Source of the DNA: Eopsaltria australis
Lineage: Eukaryota; Chordata; Aves; Passeriformes; Petroicidae
DNA: 64,000 bases
Reading direction: 5' to 3'
NCBI GenBank assembly: GCA_034509425.1
Contig: JAVTVJ010000297.1
Coordinates: 868,001-932,000 of the forward strand
Under the pieces are notes generated by a model. The model had not been told where the DNA came from. It did not search any database and was given only the letters and a program-made list of their open reading frames with translations. This document shows positions 48,419 to 59,139 of the stretch, piece after piece; positions within the stretch are counted from its first letter, which is position 1; the number at the start of each line of letters is the position of its first letter. Position numbers and translations under genes: made by a program.

Positions 48419-48700
48419 TGATGGAATCATGGAGTGCTTTGGGTTGGAAGGGATTTTAAAGCCCATCCAGGGACACCTCCCACTGTCCAAGGCTGCTCCA
48501 AGCCCTGTCCAGCCTGGCCTTGGGCACTGCCAGGGATCCAGGGGCAGCCACAGCAAATCTGGGCACCCTGTGCCAGGGCCTGCCCACCCTCCCCATATCC
48601 AATCCAATTCCTTCCCAGTATCCAATCCAAATCTACCCTCTTCCAGTTTGAAGCTCTTCTCCCTTTTCCTGACACTCCAGGCCCTTGCTTGAGAAGAGAC
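48419..48700 (-). mobile_element. CR1 3' fragment (about 280 bp)
   Basis: GATGGAATCATGGAGTGCTT, TGGGTTGGAAGGGATTTTAA, CACCTCCCACTGTCCAAGGC, GGCACTGCCAGGGATCCAGG and TCTACCCTCTTCCAGTTTGA on +. Overlapping open frames are artefacts of low stop density in this CR1 region. Confidence 0.96.
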
Positions 48701-48796
48701 TTTTTATCCCAGGAAGGTTTCACTCATAACTAATTTTTGGTAGATGCTGTAGTTCAACCAAGCACTTACTCAGCAAAACCTTTAATTTTGCTCACA

Positions 48797-48840
48797 GGGT
48801 CAGACCCGATGATCATTCTTGGCCTTAAAACCTATGAAAT
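48797..48840 (+). mobile_element. CR1 3' tip, + orientation, about 45 bp
   Basis: GGGTCAGACCCGATGATCAT then TCTTGGCCTTAAAACCTATG parallels the sense CR1 3' end (ggttggactcgatgatctta..ccaacc..tatg). Short and diverged. Confidence 0.6.
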
Positions 48841-49659
48841 GTCCTCTCCTACTGGAAAATCCTGGTTTGCAGCGCCATTTCCTCATGCCAGGAAGGTTCT
48901 TCCTTGCCCTCTGCCCACCAGCAGCTCCCATGTCCCATGCAGGGCAGCTCTGCACCAAACCCTGCCAGTGCACCTTGGAAAGCTGAGCCAGAACTGAAAA
49001 GTGAGAATGAAAGGAAGTTTTTTGGCAGGCAGCCTCTGCACATGAAAGGGTTTGGGATGGCTCTGGAGGCACGTTGTGAGCAGGGGGTGAGTTCTGCAAG
49101 ACCAGGGGCTGTGCCAGGCCCAGCATTCCCCCAGTAGCTGCCCAGTTCAAACCCAACCAGCTGACAAAGCCCCTGGGCTGCAGCAGCAGCCCAGCCTTGC
49201 TGGGTGACAACTAGAGATTTCCTGGCATTTGTCCTTTTTATTCAGTTGGCCACTATTTTTTCCCCCCCAGAAGCAAAACTGGCCCCCAGACAAATCCGTG
49301 GCAGGGTTCGTTACAAAGCCAGGAACATTAAAAGCAGCACAAGGAAAGCCAAATTACTTGTGGAAATCAAGATTGCTTGGATTTTCTTTTGCCACGGGAA
49401 GGCAGAGCTCTCTGTGCAGCGAGTGGTTCTTGGTTTAAGGACAAACAGTGCAAAAATTGGCAGAAATAGGACAGAAAAAATTTATTTTATTATTCTGTGG
49501 ACAGAACACTTTTATTTTATTATTACATTTTTTAACCAGCTCTAATTGTAAAACTGCATCCCTGGAAGGTGGGGAAAGGCTTCCAAAGTTCACTGACTTC
49601 CCAACCCTGCCAGGGATTCTCCTGATAACGGCACAGCAGGTCCACAGTGGCAAAGCCTA

Positions 49660-50040
49660 ATTGACAAAGATCAAAATCTAATTTGGATAACACCAGGAGC
49701 CGAGGGGGTCATGCTCCAAATAGTGCTTGAGCCACAACCAGCAGTGTTTGTCATTTCACGGGGAAAATGCAAAAAAGATCATCCCAGGTCCCCAAATGAG
49801 GGAGATGCCAATAATATTGAAAAGCAGACGCAGGAAGAAGCCTCGCTCCTCAGGGTGCAATTACCGGGGCTGTGATGTGAAATGATAAAAAAATATTAAG
49901 TAGATTTTAATGTTCTAACAAAGGGTGGCCCTGCACTGGGCATAGGAATAGGGGAGGAAGATCCTTGGGGCACCCAGATGAAAAATAATAATACAAGTGT
50001 AGCTATTAGCAGAGCATTTCATGCCAGTGCCTGTCCCTCG
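49660..50040. promoter_or_regulatory. Candidate conserved non-coding element
   Basis: AATTGACAAAGATCAAAATC (TCF-like), GTTTGTCATTTCACGGGGAA, GAGATGCCAATAATATTGAA and GTGCAATTACCGGGGCTGTG. Repeat-free with several homeodomain-type cores. Untested. Confidence 0.35.
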
Positions 50041-51361
50041 TTGGGAGGAAGATTTCCTTACCTGGAATATAGGTCACTTTTCTTGGGAGGAAGCAATTGT
50101 TATTATTATCTGTTCATTCATTGAAAGGAACTAGACTAAACTGGTCCGTGAAATTAAAAAAAAAACCCCAAAACATCTTTTTTGTAGGATTTTTTTCCAT
50201 GTTTTCTGGGGTCTGGGGTGTTTCAGTAGCTGGGCTGTGTGCTCTGCATCTCAAATCTGATAAACCAGGTTGGGATGACTGAGGGAAGGAAATGCTGATA
50301 TTCACAGAGAATTCCTGAGGTGATTTTATGTGCCTTTACCTGAAAAAAATAACACAGAATTCTGTAAGATTCCTTTTTATATTCAGTGTTGTTTGCTGGC
50401 AATAAAGAGAAATTTTAGGTAAATTTTGCCCTCCTCTTTTCAATATCCAGGGAGTCAATGCCATATTTGACTTATCCATCTACTCTCTTGCAGCTTCAGT
50501 GGGATTTCACTCACTCCTCACTCCTGCCTGTGAGTCGTATTTCACTTTCCCATTTAAAATTTGCAAATTACAGCAGAAGAGAAATAATTTCAAGACTTTC
50601 CTCTGCACTGGGACTGAATTCATGTAGGTGCAAGTCAGCCAAGGTACTGCTGGCCTTTGGGGCTGTGAGAGCTGCTGGAAAATGTACAGTAAAAAGCTTT
50701 TATAAAAGTGATCTTAATGAAAAAAAGGGAGATTATTTAATAATGAACAGTGAGAAGGAGGAAAATTGGGACTGTGAGGTAATTTAGGGTTGGGGTGGTG
50801 ATCTGTTTGTGTTCCATTTGAAGTTTATGAGGATTTAATGTGATTTATGAAAGTGGTTGAAGTGACTTAGGAGCATGAGCTCCATTGACTCAGCTTTTCA
50901 AAAACGGAGAGGAGCTCAAAGCCCGAATCTCGATGATTTGTCCTCCTGAGCAACTTCAGAAAACCCAATCTCATTCTACCCCCTTATAGGAAAAGTAAAT
51001 CCTAATATTATAAATGAAAGCCAAGAGGTTCCTGCATCTACTCTGGCAGCACAGAACTGTTTTGAGGAGGGCTGAAAGGGCTGTGATGGATGAATTCCTG
51101 CCTCTGGCTGGCACTGCCAGTCCTGGTGCCACCTCAGCTCCGCAGCCATTTGGCAGAGCTCCTGTAAAGGCTCCAACACCGCTCCAGAGAAACCTTTGGA
51201 GAACAACAATTGCTCACACTCAGATTTGGCACGTTCAGCAGCCCAGGTCCAGCTCAGAGGGAGCATAAAATGCTCCTCACACTCCTGTTCCTGGGCAGGG
51301 TTAAAGCAGCTGACAGGCACTGATGGAAAAATGGCACCATCCCACCCTAGTGCTGGTTTTA

Positions 51362-51448
51362 CCAGCATAAAAAAAAAGCAAGGAAAAGCAAAGCTTTAGC
51401 TTGGCCAACCCCAGCATGAAAAAATAAGCAAGGAAAAGCAGAGTTTAA
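51362..51448. repeat. Tandem duplication, period 49 bp
   Basis: Copy 1 runs CCAGCATAAAAAAAAAGCAA to AGCTTTA; copy 2 runs CCAGCATGAAAAAATAAGCA to GAGTTTA, sharing AAGCAAGGAAAAGCA. Confidence 0.88.
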
Positions 51449-52159
51449 CTCTACCTTTCCATGATCTCTGTATTTTTTCCTTGCTAGTTTCTCACCAGCT
51501 GGAGGGTGATGGTCTGCATGGCACAGTGAGAGGTGGGAGGTGGATTCTCAGTGTGATCTACAGCTCGTCGTGCTTGTCAGGGCACTGGTGGGACATAAAG
51601 ATCCTTCTCGTGACAAAAAAGTGAATGATTTTTATACCCTCAGAGGTGAAATCAAACCAATCCCATTAATTTCAATTAAAATGTTACCTGTCTCCAGCTA
51701 TCTCTCTCTTTTTTTTTTTCCTTGCCCTCAAAGACTGTTTAGGGATGGGAAAAATGAAATATTAATGCATTCTATAAATAATATGTGTGAGGTCCACGGG
51801 GACACAGAACCCCCACATCATTAGTTAAATTGATCTTCCTCTTAGATTTTGCAGGAAATCTGGGGGTTGTGTGGCTTGGTTTTCAGGAAAAGTGGTCAAA
51901 CCTGGGTCTGGACTGCAGTGAAAACGGAGGTTTTTCCTGCTGCTCCTTTTTTTTCTGGATGTTTTAGACATTGCACAAGGTCAGAAGTTTCAGGAGAGGT
52001 GCCACTAACCTGTACTCACGCAATGAATCCTGCTATGGAATTTCCAGGAGTAAGGAAAAGCAGGATTGGGACTTTTAACAAGGAATAATTCTCAAAACAC
52101 AACTTGTTTCTGTTGTAGATAATTCCCTGCACATCACGGCTATAAGGAGCTTCCTGCAA

Positions 52160-52230
52160 TTCATGGAACCACAGAATGGTTTGGGTTGGAATGGACCTTC
52201 AGATCATCCAGTTCCAACCTCCCTGCTGAG
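52160..52230 (-). mobile_element. CR1 3' terminal fragment
   Basis: ACCACAGAATGGTTTGGGTT, GGAATGGACCTTCAGATCAT and CCAGTTCCAACCTCCCTGCT on +. Confidence 0.94.
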
Positions 52231-52858
52231 GGGTTTGTTCTCCAAATGCAATTTTTTGTGGAATTCTTGCAGACATTTTTAACACCTGTGACCATCACAC
52301 GGCGAGAGCAGCTTTGAACAAAGCAGGAGCTTCACCTGCTGCAGTTCCCTCTTGAAAAAAAAGCACAGTGTGGCTCCTTCCTCCTTCCCTGGAATGCAGC
52401 AGAGGAGCTTTTCCCTTTTATTTTTATTTTTGTGCATGTGTAATAACACAGAGTCACTGCATGAGCAACCAGCAATGTTTATTAATAGAGATCTCCAATT
52501 TTGGAGTCTTTGGTAAATTGAGAACACACTGAGAAAGAATCTTATCGCTCGAATCGGAGGAAATCCATTTCCAAGTTGTCTGTTTTTCATCAAATTAAAA
52601 TTAGTTCCATGGGAATATGAGGAGGTTTTTATAATTAGATAATGGAAATTTGCCTAGGTTATCTCCCACTTATTTGGATGGAACATAAATAACAGGAATG
52701 TCACATCATGCCAGCGTTTGCTCATCTAACTCAGCACAAATCCTGGGTCAAGCAAAAAAGATTTGGAAACATTTCAGTGCTTGTTGCTTAGAGACCATTT
52801 TGAACCACAGGAAGGATTTCGCTCAAATCCACAGCTGCAGAGTGAAAAATCTGAAAAT
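52231..52858. other. Unique non-coding DNA
   Basis: No recognised gene or repeat. Confidence 0.5.
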
Positions 52859-52965
52859 TGCCAATTTTTGGAAGGGACCTCAAGGACCGTCTTGTTGGAA
52901 CTCCGCAGCCACGAGCAGGGACACCTTCCACCAGGCCAGGTTTGCTCCAAGCCCTCAGGTGAAAC
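52859..52965 (-). mobile_element. CR1 3' fragment, lacking the terminal tip
   Basis: TTGGAAGGGACCTCAAGGAC, GAGCAGGGACACCTTCCACC and AGGCCAGGTTTGCTCCAAGC on +. The usual GAATGGTTTGGG lead is missing or degraded. Confidence 0.88.
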
Positions 52966-54332
52966 ATTCCCAAGAGTTATCCATCAGCTGGGAGTGATGT
53001 TCCCATTTCCCATCCCATGGAGAGATGGGATGGGAGATTATTTGGACATATTTCTCCTTTTCAACCAAACCTGGTCAGTAATCAGTACGTTTTGCTTTTT
53101 ATTTTATTTTATTTTATTTTTTATTTTAACCATTAGAATCATCTCTGCTTTCTCCCCTCTCCGTGCCTGTATTGAATATTGAATCCACATGGTTCAGGTG
53201 AAAATTCCTGAGGTTTGGAGCCAATTCCAGTGGGACATTGCAACAAATGGTGCTGTTGTCCTTCCCACTACAGGAGATGGTGTAATGGAGAGAAAATGTG
53301 ACATCACATCCCTTCCAGACAGCTAAGATATCATATCCCAATTATCCCAACTGTTTTCCACCTCAGGCATTCAAAAGTCCATTTTCCAGTGATCCCATTT
53401 TTCTCACACATAAAATCTAAATCAATTAAAATGAAATTTCTGGTTGGCTAAAGTGGGTTTGCACGGCATTAGCTCTCCAAGGATGTTTGTGGGACAATTT
53501 CTTTCCAAGTGAACTGGATTCATTGCCTGAAAACTAGGAAATATCCCAACAGTATCCCACAAAACTGCCACAGGAAGGATTTCCACCTGAAAAGGGCTGA
53601 GAGCTGGAATTCATACCGGCGAGTCTTGCAGATCAGAGTCAGCCCATTCAGCTCTTTGAACGCAGGGGGAAAATTCTGCATCAGTGACTGAAGAGATGCT
53701 AAAATTAAAGAAACCAGGGAAAGAGCCTGTCCTGCATCATCATTTCCAGAGGAGCTGGAAATAAACATGTATAACCAGATTTTAGGGAATATTCAACACC
53801 AGCCTGTTCATGCTGGGAAGACTGAAGAGCTTCCCCACAGCTTTTGCATAGTGGGAGCTGTAATTTCTTTTTTATCCCTACGTAGAGTGTCAGGCTTTTA
53901 TATATTAATCGCTGATTGGTTTTGTCTTCCTTTAAGAAATGCAATCCCTGCAAACACATCATCCCTCGGTGCTCTCTGCACGTGGAGAATGCAAAACCAC
54001 CTCCATAAAGCATTGCTGCACTGGTGAAATCAGCCAGGGTACAGCTCTCACTGCCCCTCTGTGAATCTCAAAAATTAATGTATTCCAAAAGGTTCCCTCT
54101 CTCCCCTTCTCTACGTTTTCTTTATTTTTTTTCCCCTTGCCCTAAATTCTGCCTGCCTGCCCTCTGGATATGGGATCAGTGAGAGCAGTTTCAAATGAGC
54201 ACCTGCAGGCAGAGAACGTCCCACCCCATGTGTGTGTGATGCTCCTGAGGATCCCAGCCAGGAGCACGGAGCTGGTGGCAGTTGCTGGGTTGTCACATCT
54301 GGTTGTGTCCTAGTCCTTGGCACCAGCGTGAA
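52966..54332. other. Unique non-coding DNA with a TTTTA microsatellite
   Basis: (TTTTA)n occupies about 53096-53128. No gene is recognised. 53.1-54.1 kb is AT-rich and high-complexity. Confidence 0.5.
53096..53128. repeat. (TTTTA)n microsatellite
   Basis: About six TTTTA units, with one extra T in the penultimate spacer. Confidence 0.93.
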
Positions 54333-54689
54333 GATCATGAAATCACAAAATATCCTGAGCTGGAAGGGTCACACAAGGATGATCCTGCACAGACACCTCA
54401 ACAGCCCCACCCTGGGCATCCCTAGAGTGGTGTCCAAACTCTCCTGGAGCTCTGGAAGCCTCGGGGCCGTGCCCATTCCCTGGGGAGCCTGGGCAGTGCC
54501 AGCACCCTCTGGGGGAAGAACCTTTCCATGATATCCAAACCAAAAATACCCTGGGAGAGCTCCAGCTGTTCCCTCGGGTCACCAGAGAGCAGAGATCCGT
54601 GTCTTTCCCTCCTCTTCCCCTCCCAAGAAACTGTAACTGCAATGAGCTCTCCCCTCAACCTTCTCTCCTCCAGCTGAACATTCCAAGTG

Positions 54690-55110
54690 CTCTCAGCCCC
54701 TCCTCACACAGCTCCCCCTCAAGGCCCTTTCCCATCCTCGTGGCTCCTTTGGACACTCTGTACTTTAATGTCTTTTTTATGTTGTGGCACCCAAAGCTCC
54801 CCCAGCACTGGAGCTGAGGCTGCTCCAGCCCAGAGCAGAGCAGGACAATCCCTCGCTGGCCCAGCCAGTGCTGCTGGGTCTGATCCCCCAGGACAGGGAT
54901 GTCCCCAGGACAGGGATGTCCCCCCTGCCCCCAGGGCACTGCTGACTCTCATCCAACTCTCCTTCAACCACCACCCCCAGGTCCCTTTCCCTGGCACTGC
55001 TTTCCAGCCTCTCATTCTCAGTCTCTCCATAAATCCAGGCATTTCCCATCCTGGGTGCAGAATCCAGAATTTTTCCTTGTTAAACTCCACGTGGTCGGGG
55101 ATTTTTCATC
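54690..55110 (-). pseudogene. Decayed C-terminal part of CR1 ORF2 (reverse transcriptase polyprotein)
   Basis: In CR1, ORF2 encodes the endonuclease/reverse transcriptase used for LINE retroposition. Here only the tail downstream of the catalytic region remains, on the minus strand. One frame gives EFNKEKFWILHPG near 55090 (family pattern KFNKxKCxVLHLG). A second frame gives RDLGVVVEGELDESQQC near 54985 (family DLGVLVDEKLxMSQQC). The first frame returns with PQHKKDIKVQSVQRS near 54780 (family PQYRKDIELLERVQRRATK). At least two frameshifts therefore separate recognisable blocks. No active-site motif is present, since that lies further 5'. Confidence 0.88.
54890..54923. repeat. 17-bp tandem duplication inside the CR1 copy
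   Basis: AGGACAGGGATGTCCCC occurs twice in direct succession (54890-54906 and 54907-54923), where other CR1 copies have a single CCCCAGGACACGG-like segment. It probably accounts for one of the ORF2 frame breaks. Confidence 0.93.
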
Positions 55111-55210
55111 CCTTTCATTTGTTGAGGTCTCTCTGCAGAGTCTCCCTACTCTCGAGGGAGCGAACAGCTCCTGCCAGGTTTGCATCATCCTCCCTCTTGC
55201 CAAAATCCTG

Positions 55211-57732
55211 GAAAACTCCTTTTCTCCCTGCTACCTTTAGAAACTTCCAGGCTTTTGCACTCCCTGTGCTTGTTTTGCTGCCAATCCTGGTGGACTTGTG
55301 ACCATCCTGGAGAAAAACCCTTCTGGAATGTGCCCGTGCTCCCCTTGCACACCTGCTTTGTGGCTTCCCAAGTTTCCCCTGGCAGAGCAGGAGCAGGATT
55401 ATTTGCAGCCACTGCAGAAAGTCGCATTTCTGGTGTCATAACACAGCTGTCATCTCCCAAGAAATTACAATTATCTCTTTCGTAATTAGGACAAGTTTGG
55501 CTGAGACTCTGAGTCACTGGGAAGTTCAGCTCTGTTGTTCACCCCAGAATAGCTCTGTAGCTCCATAAATGTTTTCCCCACAGACTAAACCTCGAATTTA
55601 TGATGAAGGTTAAATCACTCCCACTCCTGAAGGCACGGAGGAGGTGGGAGGGTTTTATTGGGTGTTTTTCCAGGGATTGGACACCAAAACATCTGGTAAA
55701 TGATCAGGTAAAAGAGGAATATGTGTAAACAAAACAAAACAAAAAAATATATATAAGGAATAAAAATCTCATTATGCAAAAAATAGTGAAGCGTGGGATG
55801 AAATTCCACGGTGGACTTCCAAATCGTATATTCATAAATAAATACATTTAACCTCAGGTGGGTTTTTTCTTGGGAATTTTATTGCAGAGCTCAGAAATTC
55901 TTGCAGGTGACCTGGTGGGAATGTTGTAACAGAGCAGAGAAGCCAGGCCGAGTTGTCACCATCTTAAAAGCCAATGAAAAGAAGCAAAAAAAATATCAGG
56001 ATTTTAAAATTCTGAAAAGTCGGACTGAGGGGTAGAACCTGCTCATTACCTTAATTGATTGAGAGTGAGAAGTAGAATCTGCCTTAATTAGCGGCAACAA
56101 GTCCTTAAATAGAGGAAAACAGCCCCGGGTATGAGGTGTGAAGTGCTGCTGTTGTCAGGGGGAATCCTCAATGCGAGAGGTAAGGAAGGAAATATTTGCT
56201 GTTTCTCTTGCTCCTTTCATTGGCTGACAACTAAAACAGAGAATTTCCGTGGGAAAGGGTGGGATTTCCACCAAAAATGAACTTTAGGGTTGTGACTTTA
56301 TGAAATAAGGGACGACTAAAGTTAAGGTTTTTGCTTCCTTGGGACCCGCAATGGTTTCCTGCATTTGCGTGTTGGATTTGGAGTCAACTGGCTGTAAGTT
56401 TTTTATTCATTTTTCCATCTTAAGGCTATTTGAAGTGTTCTATTACACACGAAGTGGGAAAAAATCGATTAAAATTCTGATGTCTCCTCCATTTTCTCCT
56501 GTTTACAGCTAAAACCCAAGTTATATTGGTTTGGACATATTTAAGGAATTGTTTCAGTTAATTTTGGTGGTAAAGCTGAAGGTTTGTGCGCTCATGAAGA
56601 AAACCTAAAATAGGGTTTTGGCTGGAGGGAGGGAAGAATTCACTAAGAAAGATGACCAAGATTTGGTTTGGGTACCTTCCTATGGAGAAATGTCTTTCCA
56701 GAACCCACGTGGCTTTTTTGTTTTGGTTCAAAATCTCCCCTTGCTAAAGCTTGGTTTGTTTTCGGAACTGTTGGTGAACAGAAAATTTAACTTGGAAAAG
56801 AAAAATGGAAGTTTTGGGAAGTTTATGCTGGTTTCTGTTCTCAGTGTGATGAACAATGAAAGACTGGGTGAATTTTCCTTGGCTAAGAGAGAAACAAAGT
56901 CACAAATTGCAACACAACTAAAGGAGAAATCTGTATTATTTTTAGTTATGTCATTTTAGAGTTACAGAGAGACAGCTTTAAAATATAAACTTATAATGAA
57001 AAGGAATTAACACCTCTCAAAAAATTTGCTACATCACATCTGAGCTCTTTCTATTTCTGATGTGCCATTCACCAGTGAAAAACACAGGGAAAGGTGCTGG
57101 AAGGGAGGCACTGTTTGAACAGATCTAATCGTCAATAAGTAATTGTGTTTTAATTAAAATGTGTCATGTCATTCCGAGGGTCCTATATTACATGAGTATG
57201 AAAATGTATGACTGCATAATGCGGTAATAATTAGAATTACAGTTTCCTAACTCTTAAATTAAAATGCTTGGCAATTAACTGCCTGATAAATCTCACTTTT
57301 CCATGTGTGTGTTTTTTTTTTTTTTCCTTTCTATCTGGGAGTATTAAATAGTCCTAATTGCTGATTGCACGTTCCTGGGCTGCTGGCAGTTTGGTGTTGG
57401 GTGTATCAGATACAACTTCTCCAGTTATTGCTTTATTTTTGCACATGAGTCAGAGGAGTTGCGTGCAACTTTTACTGATTGGAGAACTCATGAAGTCCCA
57501 AAGCCTTAAAGACTTATTCAAAGCATCAGGGTGGGCAGGGATTTGATGCCTGGCCTTGGTGAGGTGGATCCCTGTGGGGATGTGTAATCCAGGCACAGTT
57601 CTGGAATTGTTGGATGCGATGCTTGTACCTTTTAGGCAGAATCCAATGATGGAGATTATTGGTTTAGTGAATTCAGAAATTAAATCTGTCTCATTTTCAT
57701 AGCTTGGTGTAGTGGCACTGCTTGATTTTGAA
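55211..57732. other. Unique non-coding DNA
   Basis: No recognised transposon or gene. Contains T14 near 57311 and a candidate conserved element at 57120-57300. A 113-codon + frame (56618-56959) has no domain. Confidence 0.5.
57120..57300. promoter_or_regulatory. Candidate conserved AT-rich non-coding element
   Basis: GATCTAATCGTCAATAAGTA, GTGTTTTAATTAAAATGTGT, TTCCGAGGGTCCTATATTAC, GACTGCATAATGCGGTAATA and GGCAATTAACTGCC, the last a short palindrome around an AATTAA-type homeodomain core. Repeat-free. Untested. Confidence 0.4.
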
Positions 57733-58160
57733 CACAGAATCCCAGAATCACTGTGGTTGGAAAAGCCCTCTCAAATTGAGTCCAACCAGCCCCACCACTG
57801 CCCCGTGTCCCCAGGTGCCACATCCACATGGATTTGAAATCCCTCCAGGGATGGGGACTTCACCATTGCCCCGGGCAGCTGTGCCAGGGCTGGACAACCC
57901 TTTCCATGAAGGAATTTCCCCAATATCCATCCTGAGCTTCCCCTGGCCCAGGCTGAGGCCGTTCCCTCTCCTCCTGTCCCTGTTCCCTGGGAGCAGAGCC
58001 CGACCCCCCCTGAGCCCCCTCCTGTCAGGGACTGTGCAGAGCCACAAGGTCCCCCCTGAGCCTCCTTTGCTCCAGGCTCAGCCCCTTCCCAGCTCCCTCA
58101 GGAATTCTCCAGCCCTTTCCCAGCTCTGTTCCCTTTGCTGGACACGCTCCTTGTCCATCT
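57733..58160 (-). mobile_element. CR1 fragment, AAAAGCCCTC-type (about 430 bp)
   Basis: CACAGAATCCCAGAATCACT, GTGGTTGGAAAAGCCCTCTC, GTGCCACATCCACATGGATT, CCTCCAGGGATGGGGACTTC, CCTTTCCATGAAGGAATTTC and GCCGTTCCCTCTCCTCCTGT, ending TTTGCTGGACACGCTCC. Same subfamily as 13001-13290 and 23462-23690, but reaching further 5'. Confidence 0.95.
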
Positions 58161-58170
58161 TGTAATGAAT

Positions 58171-58290
58171 TACAGAATCCCAGACTAGTTTGGAAGGGAC
58201 CTTACAACTCATCCCATTCCAACCCCGTGCCGTGGGCAGCAGAGACACCTTCCACCATCCCCGGTTGCTCCAAGCCCCGTCCAGCCTGGT
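58171..58290 (-). mobile_element. CR1 3' fragment, GGAAGGGACC-type
   Basis: TACAGAATCCCAGACTAGTT, TGGAAGGGACCTTACAACTC, TTCCAACCCCGTGCCGTGGG and CAAGCCCCGTCCAGCCTGGT on +. A separate subfamily lying head-to-tail with 57733-58160, so an independent insertion. Confidence 0.94.
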
Positions 58291-58379
58291 TTGGATGAAT
58301 ATTTCTGTACTTTTAGACAAATTCTGTTGTTCCCACGTCCCTCTCCGGCTGAACAATTAACAAATGAGGGGTAGGATGT

Positions 58380-59080
58380 GGCTCCGTGTGACAGCTCTGA
58401 GCCGTGTGGTTTCTTGGGGACATTCAGGGCGTCCCAATGCGCTCTCCCGGGCTCGGATCGCGCTTTTAGCGTTCCCATAAATGCCCTGCTCTGCCTAACA
58501 ATGAGGAGCCGAGCACAAATGCGTCTGGAAAGAGCTAAAAGCTGCAAAAGGCGTCTCCAGAAAGGCTCTTCCATTTGCATTTTGAATGGGGTCATCAGCG
58601 TAAATTGAATTGGAAGTAAAGGCTCTTGCCAGAGATGTTTTCTGTGTTCGCTGCCGGGGAGCGGGGAAAGGGTTGGAAAAGACTCAAGGAACTCCACAAG
58701 GCAGCGCGGCCCCGACTCGGGGTGGATAAACACGGGAGGATCACCCAGGACCCCACAAATTCATTGAGACACCTGAGTTTGGGAGGCGACAAACTCCGCG
58801 GCACGACCCGAGCGAAATCTTCATTTTACGGGGAAGAGCAGAATCTTGAGAGCAGCCGCTTCCTTAAACATTTATTAAACTCCTTCCCTGCAGATGTAAC
58901 ATTTCCCGAGTTTCCCCCTGCACTTCACATCTCGGTGCTCATGGCGTGAACTTTACTGGGGCTGGTTCTTTAGTGGCTGACTGGAGGTGAGCCAGGAGCG
59001 ATGACTTCCAGGCATCTCCCCCGACATTCCCGCATCCCATCCCACCCCCGGCGAGCGCCTGTGCCGGGGATGAGCGCTCC
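58380..59080. promoter_or_regulatory. CpG-enriched segment, possible regulatory element or weak CpG island
   Basis: CpGs cluster at GGCTCGGATCGCGCTTTTAG (58450), GCGCGGCCCCGACTCGG (58703), AACTCCGCGGCACGACCCGA (58792) and CCCCCGGCGAGCGCCTGTGC (59045). No repeat signature. Open frames of 107 and 174 codons cross it with no domain and no clear splice sites. Could mark a promoter or first exon, or simply GC-rich unique DNA. Confidence 0.35.
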
Positions 59081-59139
59081 TGTCACCAGGGCCTTGAAAA
59101 TTCCCATCATCTTTGGACTTTTTGAGCTGATAAATAGGA

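Larger units (their letters stand above)
48841..52159. other. Unique non-coding DNA
   Basis: No CR1 over 3.3 kb. It contains a 49-bp-offset duplication (51362-51448) and a possible conserved element (49660-50040). No gene is recognised. Confidence 0.5.
54333..55210 (-). mobile_element. Longest CR1 copy: 3' UTR plus end of ORF2
   Basis: The + strand starts AAATATCCTGAGCTGGAAGG at the CR1 3' end. It then carries GTCCAAACTCTCCTGGAGCT, TGGGGGAAGAACCTTTCCAT, CTCCAGCTGTTCCCTCGGGT, CTCACACAGCTCCCCCTCAA, TTTGGACACTCTGTACTTTA and CAGGTCCCTTTCCCTGGCAC, matching bird CR1 order through the 3' UTR into ORF2. The subfamily differs from both other types here. The copy is about 880 bp, 5'-truncated and inactive. 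It carries an internal 17-bp duplication (54890-54923). Confidence 0.97.

Noticed and set aside
54687..55301. 204-codon + open frame
   Set aside because: It is the antisense strand of a CR1 ORF2 tail; the genuine reading direction is minus.
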